DNA from: Erinaceus europaeus
Taxonomy: Eukaryota > Chordata > Mammalia > Eulipotyphla > Erinaceidae
NCBI RefSeq assembly: GCF_950295315.1
Contig: NC_080166.1
Span: 104,935,693-104,999,692 of the forward strand
Length of the DNA: 64,000 bases
Reading direction: 5' to 3'
Below the pieces are notes generated by a model, which was not told where the DNA came from, did not search any database, and saw nothing but the letters and a program-made list of their open reading frames with translations. The position numbers were made by a program, and so were the translations under genes. Below, piece by piece: positions 10,686 through 22,135 of this stretch (its first letter is position 1; each line of letters begins with the position of its first letter).

Positions 10686-11525
10686 CAGCTTGATCAGTTC
10701 TCCAAAATTACTAAACCCTGTCTTTTTGAAAATAACGCTCATATAACAAGACATGGTAGAAAAATTCATATGTCTAGATAAGGCTTAAAGAGTTTTGCAT
10801 TTATGTGACTATTCCTATGATATATGGACATAAACATGTGAAAAAATTAAACACTCAGATACTTACTTAAATGAATTTTTTGGACGTTCCCAAAATGAGC
10901 AATAAAATTAGGAAGTATTGGTTCCTAGGTAAGAGTTTCCTGGAAAGGTAAAGCCATAAATCATACTGATGAAGATAGCAGAGTGGTGTTTGTAAAGAGT
11001 ATGAATCATATTAGTGTATATGTAGTAGAGGTACAGTAAAAAGTCTTTCATTCACAAGATAAAAAGAAAAGAGTTTGGAAAATTAAAGATTACAGCACAT
11101 AATACAATAAGCATACTGCTATTTTTTGAGAATCACCATCACTGTAGTAAAGAATTCTGCATAATATCCATCATCACATCACAGTAAATCAGAAGATCTT
11201 TGAAGTCACAGGCTCTTTTATAAACGTTTATCTCTCTCTTTATTTAGCATGCATATCCATTTTAAAGACACACTTGAAAAAGTAGTATTTCCTCTACCGA
11301 TTGGAACTGCAATATGCACCAATGCAGAGGCTGATTACATGTTTTTCTTACAAACTATGATGAGTAAATGAGGCACATATTGTTTTTCATGCAAACTATG
11401 AGTAAACTTCATAAATACTAATTAATATATGAGACAAAAAAGTGAAAGATAAACTTCATATACCCATTTCAGAAAACAGATAAAATACATTAAACTATCA
11501 CCTCAGATTTTGTTTTATAAAATGA
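10686..11525. other. AT-rich sequence, no gene recognised
   Basis: I see no repeat head, long frame or RNA gene. Confidence 0.5.
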
Positions 11526-11527
11526 AA

Positions 11528-11786
11528 GAGGACAGGGAGTTGAGCGGTACCACAGGGGTTAGGCATAGGTGACTCAAAGCGCAAGGGCCGGTGTAAGGAT
11601 CCCAGTTTGAGCCCCTGGCTCCCCACCTGCAGGGGCATAGATTCACAAGTGGTGAAGCAGGTCTGCATCTGTCTATCTTTTTCTCCCCCTCTGTCTTCCC
11701 CTCCTCTCTCCATTTCTCTCTGTCCTATCCAACAATGGCGACATTAATAACAATAAAAAGGACAACAAAAGGGAAAATAAATAAAA
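11528..11786 (+). mobile_element. SINE-A copy
   Basis: GGGAGTTGAGCGGTACCACAGGGGTTAGGC, a B-box-like GTTTGAGCCCC, the core and a tail ending GGGAAAATAAATAAAAAATG are visible. The minus-strand frame 11498-11713 is translated SINE. Confidence 0.88.
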
Positions 11787-11935
11787 AATGAAGGTTGACA
11801 GTAGAAGTGCTAGGACCTGCACAAGGATCCCAGTCTAAGCCCTGGCTCCTCACCCGTCGCTTCACAGTGGATTCATAGTGCAGCCATCAAGCCCCAGTGA
11901 TAGCCCTGGAGGCAAAAACAAAATAAAATAAAGTT
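11787..11935 (+). mobile_element. Internally deleted SINE-A with 3' extension
   Basis: Only parts of the head (GACAGTAGAAGTGCTAGGACC, GGATCCCAGTCTAAGCCC) remain. They join directly to GTGGATTCATAGTGCAGC and CCCTGGAGGC of the extension, so the CT-rich core is missing. Confidence 0.75.
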
Positions 11936-13068
11936 TGTATGAGCCAGTCATCCTTCACCTTCTGATATTAATAGTAACAAGCTGCAGAAATGATCCCTGA
12001 AAGTATAGTCTTCCTTATAGCCTTATCTGTTTCATTAATGTCTTTTTCAAAATAACTGTAATAAAGCTCACATGTACACTGTTTTTTAAGTAGAATGCAT
12101 GGCAAAGCCAAATGTAGCTGTAATTGGTATGTAAGAAATCCTATCAACCCAGTGTTGAAAATGTCCTTATTTTTAAACTTGAAATTCTGCAAGCAAAAAT
12201 TCTCTCAACCTTTCTCCTAATTAGGTTATCCTGTCTTTCCTCTTAGCTTCTCCTTTTTAGGTATGTATAGACGAATGAATTGGATCAAGTTAAATAATGG
12301 CACTAAAAATATTGCACTCGATACTCAAGACAGAGTAGTAAATAAGTTGCAGCTGTCACAACATAGCATCGGCAAAACAGAGAGGTCAAAACCTGTGTTC
12401 TATGCAGAGATGAGAAAAACAACAACAAAAAGAAAACTCATTGTAGTTGAACTGTGAAAACCAGACTATGTAATAATAAACCTGGAAAATAAACAATTGA
12501 AGTTAATGAAACATCATAATCAAAGTTACACAGAAAAGCATTATATGAAGGAATTAAGTCTAAAACATATAGTGAGATTGTATATGAGGCAAAAAATTAT
12601 AAATTATTTCTTTATTCCTAAGAGTTGTTCCATTATCTCTAATACAGCAAACTCTAAAATACATTTTCTGCTTCATTGCAATTCATTGCAAATGGCCCAG
12701 ATCAACACCCTGAAATTTTAAGTAGATTCTTTAGCCTTCTAATAGGATTTAGCTGCATGACTTCAGTATCTAAATTTCTGCCTCAGTGAGCAATGGCTCA
12801 GAGTTAAAATATTAAATAGACTAAATATTAAACACCCAGCTTCTCCAAGGACATATTTTACAACAAAAAGGAGGGTAAGGATGAGAAAAATGGTCTACTA
12901 GGTAATCAATTTCACTGTTTTGACCTCTCCAGAGCAAACTATTTATTAAATAATCTAGCTCATTGTTTATTTTATAGAAATATTACTCTGGTAAACCATC
13001 ATGATGTTCACAGATTAACATGTAAATAAAAAAGATTCCTTTCTCCCACATAAATTCAACATTCATGC

Positions 13069-13069
<1 letters not shown>
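11936..13069. other. AT-rich sequence, no gene recognised
   Basis: Short frames at 11968-12192, 12263-12457 and 12497-12721 lack recognisable domains. No repeat is identified. Confidence 0.45.
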
Positions 13070-13104
<35 letters not shown>

Positions 13105-13106
13105 AT
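13070..13106. repeat. (AT)n microsatellite
   Basis: A run of about 13 AT units ends in GTATGTATAT. It abuts the 3' tail end of the minus-strand SINE that follows, so it probably grew from that tail. Confidence 0.95.
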
Positions 13107-13312
13107 TTGTCTCCAGAATTATTTCTGGGACTCATTGCCTGCACTATGATCCATTGCTCCTGTGAACAAAGAAAAATTGCAGTGGAGGGGAAGATAGAGA
13201 GGGAGAAAGAAAGACACCTGCAGACCTGCTTCACAGCTTTTGAAGCAACCCTCCTGTAGGTGGGGAGTTAGGAGATTAACCTAGTGCACCACCTCCAGCA
13301 TTCAACACATAC
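13107..13312 (-). mobile_element. SINE-A with 3' extension, old
   Basis: It reads in reverse: GTCTCCAGAATTATTTCTGGGAC (extension), GACACCTGCAGACCTGCTTCAC (core) and TAGTGCACCACC (head). Confidence 0.78.
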
Positions 13313-13454
13313 ATCTTTAAAATGTTGACAAAAAGATATTCTTTGCCAGAGCCCAGAAACTAAACCAAGTCTCTAAGAATATTATTGCTGAAGCCGTTGG
13401 AAACCTGGCTGAAAACTGGTTTTTATGAAACTCTGAATATTGGCATTGTCTTGA

Positions 13455-13762
13455 TCTGGGAGTCTGACATTAGTGCAGCAGGTTAAGCGCACATGGCACA
13501 AAGCACAAGGATTGGTGTAGAGATCCTGGTTCGATGCCCCGGCTCCCCACCTGTAGGGAAGTCGTTTCCCAGGTGGTGAAGCAGGTCTGCAGATGTCTAT
13601 CTTCCTCTCCCCCTCTGTCTTCCCCTCTTCTCTCCATTTCTCTCTGTCCTATCTAACAACCATGACATCAATAATGATATTAATAACTAAAACAAAAATA
13701 AAAATATAAGGGCAACAAAAGGCAAAATAAATAAATAAAATTAAAAAAACTTTAAAAAAGGA
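13455..13762 (+). mobile_element. SINE-A copy
   Basis: GGGAGTCTGACATTAGTGCAGCAGG, GGTTCGATGCCCC, the GCAGGTCTGCAGATGTC core, and an AACAAAAATAAAAATA tail with AAATAAATAAAATT. Confidence 0.88.
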
Positions 13763-13919
13763 AATCTCGTTCAAATATTTAGGAACGTTCTTAAACGTTT
13801 TTTTTTCCTTTGAAGAATCATTGCATCATAAAGTTACATGTTTCAGATGTGCCTCAGTGAAAAATCAACATGTGTCTATATTACATGAAATTCAATACTG
13901 AAAGCTTAATCCTTTTAAA

Positions 13920-14122
13920 AAAAATTATCTTTATCTATTTAGAGACAGCCAGGAATTGAGGGGGAGGAGGAGATAGGGAGAGAGATAGAGAGACACCCGG
14001 AGCACTGTTTCACCACTTGCAAAGTTCTCCTCCTGAAAGTGGGCACAGAAGGCTATGAACTTGGGTCCTTGCACATTGTAACGTGCGCTCAACCAGATGT
14101 GCCACCACCCAGCCCTCATGAA
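13920..14122 (-). mobile_element. SINE-B copy
   Basis: It reads in reverse: ATCTATTTAGAGACAGCCAG, the GGAGCACTGTTTCACC core, GAACTTGGGTCCTTG (B-box region) and TAACGTGCGCTCAACCAG with CCACCACCCAGCCC (head). Confidence 0.86.
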
Positions 14123-14125
14123 GTA

Positions 14126-14173
14126 TTTTTCTTTCTTTTTCTTTTCTTTTCTTTTCTTTTCTTTTCTTTTCTT
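14126..14173. repeat. (TTTTC)n repeat, tail of a minus-strand L1
   Basis: About nine CTTTT units directly precede the L1 3' UTR, so this is the reverse complement of an expanded A-rich tail. Confidence 0.92.
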
Positions 14174-15150
14174 AAATTTCTTTATTGGGGAATTAATGTT
14201 TTACATTCAACAGTAAATACAATAGTTTGTACATGTATATTTCCCAGTTTTCCATATAACAATACAACCCCCACTAGGTCCTCTGTCATGCTTCCTGGAC
14301 CTGTATTCTCCCCATCCACCCACCCAAGAGTCATTTACTTTGATGCAATAAGCCAATTCCAGTTCAGGTTATACTTGTGTTTTCTCTTCTGATCTTGTTT
14401 TCAACTTCTGCCTGAAAGTGAGATCATAGCATATTCATCCTTCTGTTTCTGACTTATTTCACTTAACATGAATGTTTCAAGGTCCATCCAAGATTGGCTG
14501 AAAACTGTGAAGTCACTATTTTTTATAGTGGAGTAGTATTCCATTATGTATATATACCACAACTTGTTCAGCCACTCATCTGTTGGACACCTGGGTTGCT
14601 TCCAGGTGTTGGCTATTACAAACTGTGCTGCTAAGAACAAATGTGTACACAGATCTTTTTGGATGGGTGTGTTGAATTCCTTAGGATATAGCCCCAGGAG
14701 AGGAATTGCAGGATCATAGAGTAGGTCCATTTCTAACCTTCTGAGAGTTCTCCAGAAGACTGTTCTCCACAGAGGTTGGACCAATTTACATTCCCACCAG
14801 CAATGCAGGAGGGTTCCTTTGACCCCACAACCTCTCCAGCATTTACTGCTGTTACCTTTGCTGTTGTATGGCATTCTCATAGAAGTGAAGTGGTATCTCA
14901 TTGTTGTCTTTATTTGCATTTCTCTTGACAATCCAAGACTTGGAGCATTTTTTCATGTGTTTCTCTGCCTTCTGGATCTCTTCTGTGGTGAATATTCTGT
15001 CCATTCTGTCATTTTTGAATGGGGTTATTTGTTTCCTTGTTGCTGAGTTTGGCAATCTCTTTATATATTCTGGTTATTAGTCTCTTGTCTGATGTATGGC
15101 ATCTAAAGATCTCCCATTCTGTGAGGGGTCTCTTGGTTTGGGAAAGTTTA
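14174..15150 (-). mobile_element. 5'-truncated L1 (ORF2 C-terminus and 3' UTR)
   Basis: It begins with the 3' UTR (TTTCTTTATTGGGGAATTAA on the plus strand) also found at 42388. ORF2 homology ends near 15150, after roughly 750 bp. TAAATTTCTTTATTGG next to the (TTTTC)n run marks the 3' end. Beyond 15150 the sequence no longer follows L1. Confidence 0.9.
14401..15055 (-). pseudogene. L1 ORF2 C-terminal remnant
   Basis: Two frames (14852-15055 and 14401-14931) together cover the L1 ORF2 Cys-rich C-terminal region. [16 protein letters not shown] and the ending ISLSGRS are visible. They are in different frames near 14900, so at least one frameshift separates them. The reverse transcriptase and endonuclease are absent. 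Confidence 0.88.
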
Positions 15151-15284
15151 ATTCTATAATTAGCCATTAATTTTGTCCTGATTCATCCACCGTTTGTGTC
15201 CTTTCTCTTCCAGTAACCAACAATTATTGGTTTTATATTCCTAGTGTCTATTTTTCTAAACCTTTTTTTCTTTTTTCTCTTAAA
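15151..15284. other. Unassigned sequence
   Basis: It lies between the L1 5' break and the next SINE. No feature is recognised. Confidence 0.4.
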
Positions 15285-15395
15285 CAGGGCACTGATCAGC
15301 ACTGGCTTATTGTGATGCTGGGGACTGAATTTAGGCTATCAGAACCTTATGTAATGAAGTTTCCCTTGTCCTTTAGTCCTTTAATTTCGTATTCA
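15285..15395 (-). mobile_element. SINE-C fragment
   Basis: ACTGATCAGCACTGGCTTATTG and GCTGGGGACTGAATTTAGG are the reverse-strand signature of the SINE-C B-box and 3' region. Confidence 0.65.
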
Positions 15396-15408
15396 TTCTC
15401 TCTCTCTC

Positions 15409-15439
<31 letters not shown>

Positions 15440-15490
15440 CCCTCCCTCCCTCCCTCCCGCCCCCCTCCCTCTTCCTTCCTTCTCTTCCCT
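15396..15490. repeat. (CT)n/(CCCT)n low-complexity tract
   Basis: An alternating TC run grades into CCTCCC units. The frame 15312-15548 across it is an artefact of composition. Confidence 0.95.
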
Positions 15491-15509
15491 GCCTCCCTTA
15501 CTTCCTCTC

Positions 15510-15765
15510 TCTTGCCTCCTGGGTTATCTCTGGGGCTCAGTGTGCTAACACTAAGAATCCACTGCTCCCAGCAGCCATTTTATATTCTGTTTTATTGGAC
15601 ATGATGGAGGGAAACTGAGAGAGGAGGGGGAGATAGGGTGAGAGAAAGGCAGACACCTGCAGATTTGCTTCACTGCTCATGAAGCATCCTTGATACAGCT
15701 GGGGTGTTAGTGGGGAGGCTTTAACCTGGTTCTCTGTAGATAGTACACCATCTGGCTCCCCTCCC
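15510..15765 (-). mobile_element. SINE-A with 3' extension, old
   Basis: It reads in reverse: TGCCTCCTGGGTTATCTCTG with AATCCACTGCTCCCAGCAG (extension), GACACCTGCAGATTTGCTTC (core) and TAGTACACCATCTGGCTCCC (head). Confidence 0.8.
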
Positions 15766-15834
15766 TAGCCCTTTTCTAAATTTTTTAAGGATCACTCATC
15801 TCACATGTTAAGTCCAATCTAGAATGCTCCTAGC

Positions 15835-16605
15835 TATGACTGTGGAGTGTGAGATCAGACCAGAGGGAATGCAGAGGTTGCACAGGCTCCTGTGCTAAGT
15901 ATGTATAGACATGGGTCTTAGGTCAGATCAAAGGGGTCTACAATTAACAGTATTTATATACTTTCCCCATTTTGGGGAGCTATTCTCTGCCATGACCCAG
16001 AATTCTAGTTCTGTTTCCAACTCTGACACCATATTCCCAGACAATACTTTCAGTCCACCTACATGTAGGTTCTCAAACTCAGGCAAATATTAGTAAAGTC
16101 ATGGATCCTTTAGGATATACCTAAAATAGACATCCTAGATTTTCCAATGTGAAGACCCCAGATGTCATCTGCTACATTCTTACCTTTAGATTCCTGTTTA
16201 CTAAGCAATGTTTTCTGCTTTATATTTTTAATGCTTTTCAGCTACCAAGTTGCAGATGCTAATATGACTCCAATCTGACGTCCCTGGGAAGAGGACATCA
16301 CCATTGTTTCCTGAAATCCCAATACCCCAGAGCTCTAGCCCACTATGGAAAGGTGGAAACAGGATGGGGGTATGTTTTGACCTGTCAATGCCCATGTCCA
16401 GTGAAGAAGCAATTACAGGAGCCAGACCTCCCACCTTCTACACTTCATAAAGATCTTTGTTCCATACTCCCAGAGGGATGAAGAATAGGGGGGTTTCTAA
16501 TGGAGGAGATGGGGTGTGGAACTCTGGTGGTGGGAATTGTGTGGAACTGCACTCCTTTTATGCTAAAATCTTGTCTATCATTATTAAATCACTAATACAA
16601 ATAGT
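15835..16605 (+). mobile_element. Old P-repeat copy
   Basis: The 3' half (from TTTTCAGCTACCAAGTTGCAG through GGTGGTGGGAATTGTGTGGAA) aligns well with 47203-48280. The 5' half aligns only loosely. It is the oldest-looking copy. Confidence 0.65.
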
Positions 16606-16904
16606 TAAAAAAATCAGACCTGTTTGCCTTAGTTTTTTATTAGATTTAATTTTAAATGTGAAAAATCTAAAAAAAAAGGTATTTGGAATACATAAATGAT
16701 GTCAATTAGCATAATTAATTACACTCTCATAGGTCAGTAAAGGAGGAAGTAAATCTTAGTAAAGAACTGCTGGAGCTTCAATTCAGGTCCTCTAAGACAT
16801 ATGCACAGAAAATAAATTATGGTAAGGAAAACAGTCTAAGCAAAACACTTAAAATACACATCAAAAGCAGATATGGAAAGGAAGTATGATTAATATATAT
16901 GTTT
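16606..16904. other. Unassigned AT-rich sequence
   Basis: No gene or repeat is recognised. Confidence 0.45.
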
Positions 16905-16916
16905 ATATATTATTTA

Positions 16917-16946
16917 TCTCTCTCCCTCTCTCTCTCTCCATATCTA

Positions 16947-17001
<55 letters not shown>
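16917..17001. repeat. (CT)n then (TATC)n microsatellite
   Basis: A TCTC tract leads into about 13 consecutive TATC units, a likely polymorphic tetranucleotide. Confidence 0.96.
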
Positions 17002-17129
17002 TAGGAACTATAGGGAATGTGATGTTTGGAGAGCTATAGGTGGTTAATTCGATTTCTATATACTTTATGTTTTCTGATTATTTGTTTTGTTGTACCTGAA
17101 CCTGTAGTTTCACTGCTGTGGGTGTCACC

Positions 17130-17290
17130 TCTTCATTGAAAGAGAAAACAAACAAACAAAGGAACAAAACCAAATGAAAAACCAGAGGAGATTCCTCCTT
17201 TACCACAACACCTCCCATGTGGTGCTGAGATTTGAACCTGGATCTCACATGTAGTAATTCTGACACTAAACTCTCTGAGCTGTCTTTTCA
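17130..17290 (-). mobile_element. Old SINE fragment (SINE-C group)
   Basis: GTGCTGAGATTTGAACCTGGATCTCACATG and CTAAACTCTCTGAGCTGTC match the reversed B-box and head of the tRNA-type SINEs. Confidence 0.6.
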
Positions 17291-17361
17291 ATTCTAGATA
17301 TAGCCTGACTTTTGTTCTAGTGATTTCTAAACAGGTTCTCTGTTCTAAAATTTTATCATTA

Positions 17362-17363
<2 letters not shown>

Positions 17364-17417
<54 letters not shown>
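17364..17417. repeat. (GT)n microsatellite
   Basis: About 26 uninterrupted GT units. The Cys-Val-rich frame 17366-17590 is a translation of it. Confidence 0.97.
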
Positions 17418-17419
<2 letters not shown>

Positions 17420-18395
17420 CTTGACAACATCTGTGTAATTCATTTGTACTTCCTCTTCCATGATGGTCTCTTAGAATTCCTGAAAGTACATTTACAATGC
17501 CCTTTATCTATAGCCTCTCAAGGATACTTCATTTTCCCTGGTCTAGAAATAATATATACAATGGTATTATATTTTTGTATTTATCTGTAAGCTCCTATAG
17601 TTGCAGAGCAAGTCAAGTCAGGTTAGTAGTAGTTTTTACAACCTTCTTAGAATAAAGACTACCATGTAGTTTTATGTTGCATAGAAAATAGACTTCTTTA
17701 TAATCTCTGTTGAATGTTCTCTTCACCTTATATCACCATTACAGTTATATTCCTTTTCCTTTATTTCCTTTTGATAGGTCTATTATTATTTATTCTCCTG
17801 CTCTTGGAAATGTTATGATCCTCCTGCTCACTCCCATATTCCCAAGCTCCTTATTTGACTTATCACATCTCTAGATCTTTACTTTGACTTCATTCTATTG
17901 ATATTATTCTACTGGTTTAGTTAGATGTTTTATAAAAGTTCATAATAAAATGAACTTAATTAAGTTAGGAAATCCCAAGGAGTTAATAAGCATATCTAGG
18001 AATGAAAACTGACTTGTCCTAAATGGTATAATCCACATACCATATCTGTTTATAAATATAGCTATTTTGATATCTAAACAATCTATGCAAGACCACAAAC
18101 AGATCATCTGTAAGAACGTCCATATGGTGTCTTGAAACACACAATACTTACCTAAATTCTTTATTTAGTCCTTGATCTATCATTATAAGAATAACATATT
18201 TAAATGAAACTATTACTACAAAGAGTACATAGTATAATCTGCTGTGCATAATAAACTTAATTTTCAGTGCAAGCTTATAGAGAAATTTATTATTTTTAAA
18301 GTAGTTTCTGAAATGTCAGTATCAATAATCTTTTTATATACTATGAGATTTGAATTGCTTAAGTGATGGACTATCATGATAGGAAAACATCATTG
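17418..18395. other. AT-rich sequence, no gene recognised
   Basis: No repeat head or coding domain is seen. The minus frame at 17940-18140 is unrecognised. Confidence 0.5.
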
Positions 18396-18396
18396 T

Positions 18397-18607
18397 TGGG
18401 GGGCCTGATGGTAGTGCACCTGGTTGAGTGCACGTTACAATGTGCAAGGACCCAGGTTCAAGGCCCTAGCTCCCACCTGTAGGGGGAAAGCTTTGCAAAT
18501 GGTGAAGCAGTCTTGCAGGTGTCTCTCGATCTCTCTCCTTCTCTATCACCCTCTTCACTCTCAATTTCTGGCTATGTCTAATAAATAAAGGTTTAATTTT
18601 TTAAAAA
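18397..18607 (+). mobile_element. SINE-B copy with target duplication
   Basis: This is the clearest SINE-B here: GGTAGTGCACCTGGTTGAGTGCACG, a B-box region GGTTCAAGGCCC, CT-rich core and an AATAAATAAAGG tail. GAAAACATCATT before and GAAAACATTATT after it form a slightly diverged target duplication. Confidence 0.9.
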
Positions 18608-19695
18608 AGAAAACATTATTATTTCATTTAGATATTATTTTGACCATTCAAGCCAAGCAATGTACACACTCAAAAAGAAAAAGAAACATAAAATATCTCT
18701 CACTTTTCCCTTTTTCTTTTATTTCCTTTTTTCTTTCTTTTTACTAAATAACATTGGGCAACATTTAGATAATTAAAGTGCTATATATTATACTTTGCAT
18801 AATTTGTTTTTAAGTACATGTTTTTGGTATAAAACAGCAGAATATTCTCTAACATATAAAGTTAAGTTCACAATGCAAAAATTATTACAAGTAATTAATA
18901 AGTAAAATGAAGAGTAGCCTCTTTCTCTCCTCCTCTCTCTGTATGATGCCAAAAGCTTCACACATTCATGATTTCACTGATGTTGGGACACGTTTGATTT
19001 TTTTTTTAATATGTTAGGAAAGGTTGTTAGAAAAGATGGGTGGACAGAATGACTTCATAGCTCACCCTGGTGCTCTAGTTTTTCTAAGTGGTGTCTGGGT
19101 TTGAATGTAGGCCACATAGATGGCAAAGCATGTACCTACTGGCTAAATACCTTCTAATCCTTAAATAATTTGTATTCCATTTAAAGAGTTCTGTTGTAAG
19201 TAATATAATTAAGATTGGTGCAAGAAGGCAAAGTTCATACAATTAATGCCATACAACTAACTAGATCTAAGGCAACCATGGCTATAAAGCCAGTGATCTA
19301 ATGCAATAATTATGAAAAGAACATGTATTTATGTAAATTTAACAGTGCCTAAAGTACTCAAAGTTTATAAAACTAAATTAAGGGCCTGTTATTTTTACTT
19401 AAATCAAGTCATCTATATGAAACATTTTAAGGTTTTTAAAATGTACTTTGTGTGTTAATTTGGTGCTGCTTTTTGTATTATATGTCCTGAACTAAGCGTA
19501 AGTATACATCCATAGAGATTTAAAAATAAAGAGGGAGGAACATGGGCATTTAACTTGAATTTACTTCTTATAAATTATAGAAACTGAAGCTACAATGAAA
19601 TTGAACTGAAATCTTCCAAGAGGAAAATGCTCTAATTAAACTAGTCTCTCCTATTATATGATTAATTTAGTAAATGCCAAGGAGATGCCTATTTA
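18608..19695. other. AT-rich sequence with one degraded SINE
   Basis: About 19060-19155 (CACCCTGGTGCTCTAG, GGGTTTGAATGTAGGCC) resembles a reversed old SINE. The remainder is unassigned. Confidence 0.45.
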
Positions 19696-19699
19696 ACTT

Positions 19700-19945
19700 A
19701 AAGAACAAGAATAGAAAGGGGAAACAGTCTTGGATTGGGCTTCGTATATTACACCAAAGCAAAGGACTCTGAGAAAAGGGAGTGGGGGTTAGCAATGAAG
19801 ACTTAAAGATCCTGGTACATAATGATGGAAAAGTACCTAAGTTGAGTATGAGAAAGTATTCTGCTGAAATCTATCATTGTGAGATCAGTAATTCTATCCA
19901 CATGCCAACAGCTGTACTGTAAATCATTAACCTCTTAATAAAAGA
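19700..19945 (+). mobile_element. Old L1 3' UTR remnant
   Basis: ATTACACCAAAGCAAAGGACTC through AAATCATTAACCTCTTAATAAAAG aligns with the 3' end of the old L1 at 56160-56400 and with 27656-27900. Confidence 0.65.
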
Positions 19946-19954
19946 GGGTGGAGT

Positions 19955-20075
19955 TCTTCAGGGGAGATAGCTTTGCCTCAAGAGCATTTGCAAGCCTGAG
20001 AAACCAGAAGGTACAGGTTCAGTCCCAAACACACCATATGCCAGAGCTGAGTAGTCTTTGGGTTCTCTTACTTTT
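19955..20075 (+). mobile_element. SINE-C copy
   Basis: GGGGAGATAGCTTTGCCTC, AGGTTCAGTCCC and GCCAGAGCTGAGTAGTC follow the SINE-C order. Confidence 0.7.
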
Positions 20076-20084
20076 TATAAAAGA

Positions 20085-20455
20085 AACTTCAGGCACCAGG
20101 TTCCAGATGCTTCCATGATGGCAACCAGACTTCCCTGGGCAGATGACCCCACCAATGTGTCCTGGAGCTCTGCTTCTCCAGAACCTCGCTCCACTAGGGA
20201 AACAGAGAAGCATACTGGGAGTATGGATCAACCTGTCAACGCCCATGTTCAGTGGGGAAGGAATTATAGAAGCCAGACCTCCCACCTTTAGCACCCCATA
20301 ATGACCCTAGGTCAGAGGGATAAAGAATAGGAAAGCTATCAGGGAAGAGGATGGGATATGGTGTTCTGGTGGTGGGAATTGTGTGGAGTTGTACCGCCCT
20401 CATACCCTATGATTTTTGTCAGTGTTTCCTTTTTATAAATAAAAATAAAAATGAA
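20085..20455 (+). mobile_element. P-repeat, 5'-truncated copy
   Basis: From TTCAGGCACCAGGTTCCAG through GGTGGTGGGAATTGTGTGG to an ATAAATAAAAATAAAAATG tail it follows the last ~370 bp of 47203-48280. The two opposed frames here (20019-20294, 20058-20291) are repeat translations. Confidence 0.85.
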
Positions 20456-21025
20456 ATTGCATATCATTCAATAATTATTTTAATTTGATTGTAATTTTTT
20501 AACTTGTTTCATTTTCCTTAAATATGTTTTCTTGTATGTTTTCTTCTCTTTCTCTGAATATCATTGAAATAACTGCTAAAGAATATGTGCACAAAAGAGC
20601 TATAAAAGGAAATTGGCTGTGCTTAGACTCTCAAACATATTTATATAGTTACCAAGTAAAAGACTAGGTAAACATGCAGCTACATAATACCTCTATGACT
20701 AGCTGAAAAATATATGTCCACACAATAGTGAAATTCTCCTAAATTCATTTGCAAAATGACTTTTATAAAGTTATTAACCCATTTAATTTTCTTTCTTTAT
20801 TGAGGGATTAATGGTTTAAAGTGAACAGTTAATTTGATAAATAATGAGTAATTATCACTATAATAAACACTGAAATATTACATGAGATGAATGATTGAAA
20901 ATTATCACTAATTATTTCAGCATCAAGTCAGATTGGTCATATAACTCAAATATCTTTCACACATTCAAAATGATTTTTAATTCTAATATAAAAGTAGGTA
21001 TATATGTTCCTTTTAATACATTGTT
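20456..21025. other. AT-rich sequence with an L1 3' tip
   Basis: 20790-20850 (TTTCTTTCTTTATTGAGGG, then AACAGTTAATTTGATA) looks like the reversed tip of the L1 3' UTR seen at 14174 and 42388. Nothing else is recognised. Confidence 0.5.
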
Positions 21026-21027
21026 AA

Positions 21028-21185
21028 TTTTAAAATATTTATTTATTTGTCACTGGATAGACACAAAGAGAAATTGAGAGAGGAGAGGTTTTGGGAGGGA
21101 GAGAGACAGAGAAACACCTGCAGCACTGCTTCAAGAGTAGTTGAGGACCCTCTGTAGTTGAGGACCAGGGAGTTGAACTTTGTTC
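21028..21185 (-). mobile_element. SINE fragment
   Basis: It reads in reverse: TTTGTCACTGGATAGACAC, GAGAGACAGAGAAACACCTGCAGCACTGC and GACCAGGGAGTTGAAC. The head is missing. Confidence 0.72.
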
Positions 21186-21590
21186 TCATTACTATGTATT
21201 TGAGTTGCATGTTAAAAAACTGCTTTAACTTAACTAAATGAATTAACCAGATTAGTATAGACATTACAAACATGAAAAATCTCTCATAGATTTAGAGTCT
21301 ATGACTTGGATAATTTGCTAATTTCTACATGCTGGGTTCTGTACTTTTATTAATCAAACTGAATGCTGATATTTATGGCTAAGATTCTTAACTATTTGAC
21401 ATATTGCAGGCAGATTTTCACACTAAAGTCAGAAAATTGTGGTTCCTTTTGTACAACCCAAGTGAAATTGTACTGAGTTTTACGAATAATATGATTCTAA
21501 TTCATCATAGCTCCATTAAGACTATTGACAATTTTGTAAAATAAGCTAGAAATAAGTTAAATATTACCTCATGTTTTTCTTCTTCTTTTT
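21186..21590. other. Unassigned AT-rich sequence
   Basis: No gene or repeat is recognised. Confidence 0.45.
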
Positions 21591-21591
21591 A

Positions 21592-21880
21592 AAGATTTTT
21601 AAAAATATTTATTTATTTCCTTTTGTTGCTCGTTTTAGTTGTAGTTATTATTCTTGTTGTTATTGATGTTGTCGTTGTTGGATAGGACAGAGAGAAATGG
21701 AGAGAGGAGCGGAAGACAGAGAGGGGGAGAGAAAGATAAGACACCTAAAATCCTGCTTCACCGCCTGTGAAGCGACTCCCTTGCAGGTGGGGAGCTGGGG
21801 GCTCGAACCAGGATCCTTATGCCAGTCCTTGTGCTTTGTGCCACCTGCGCTTAACCCGCTGTGCTACATACCGACTCCCT
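21592..21880 (-). mobile_element. SINE-A copy (first of a tandem pair)
   Basis: It reads in reverse from a TTTATTTATTTCC tail through TTGGATAGGACAGAGAG, ACCGCCTGTGAAGCGACTCC and GGCTCGAACCAGGATCC to CTTAACCCGCTGTGC and CCGACTCCC. Confidence 0.93.
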
Positions 21881-21881
21881 C

Positions 21882-22130
21882 TTTTTTATATATATATTTA
21901 TTTATTCCCTTTTGTTGCCCTTGTTGTTGTAGTTACTGTTGTTGTTGTTGATGCCATTGTTGTTGGATAGGTCAGAGAGAAATGGAAAGAGGAGGGGAAG
22001 ACCGAAAGGGGGAGAGAAAGACAGACACGTGCAGACCTGCTTCACTGCTTGTGAAGTGACTCTCCTGCAGGTGGGGAGCTGGGGGCTCGAACCGGGATCC
22101 TTACACCGGTCCTTGTGCTTTGCGCCATGG
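21882..22130 (-). mobile_element. SINE-A copy (second of a tandem pair), head missing
   Basis: It is in the same orientation and abuts the first. It stops at TGCTTTGCGCCATGG, before the A-box-like region. Frames 21697-21951, 21767-21970 and 21939-22187 are SINE translations. Confidence 0.9.
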
Positions 22131-22135
22131 CTTTC

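Noticed and set aside
15396..15545. Promoter-like pyrimidine tract
   Set aside because: A simple (CT)n expansion next to SINE tails, with no gene downstream.
17366..17590. Reading frame starting with a Cys-Val run
   Set aside because: Translation of the (GT)n microsatellite.
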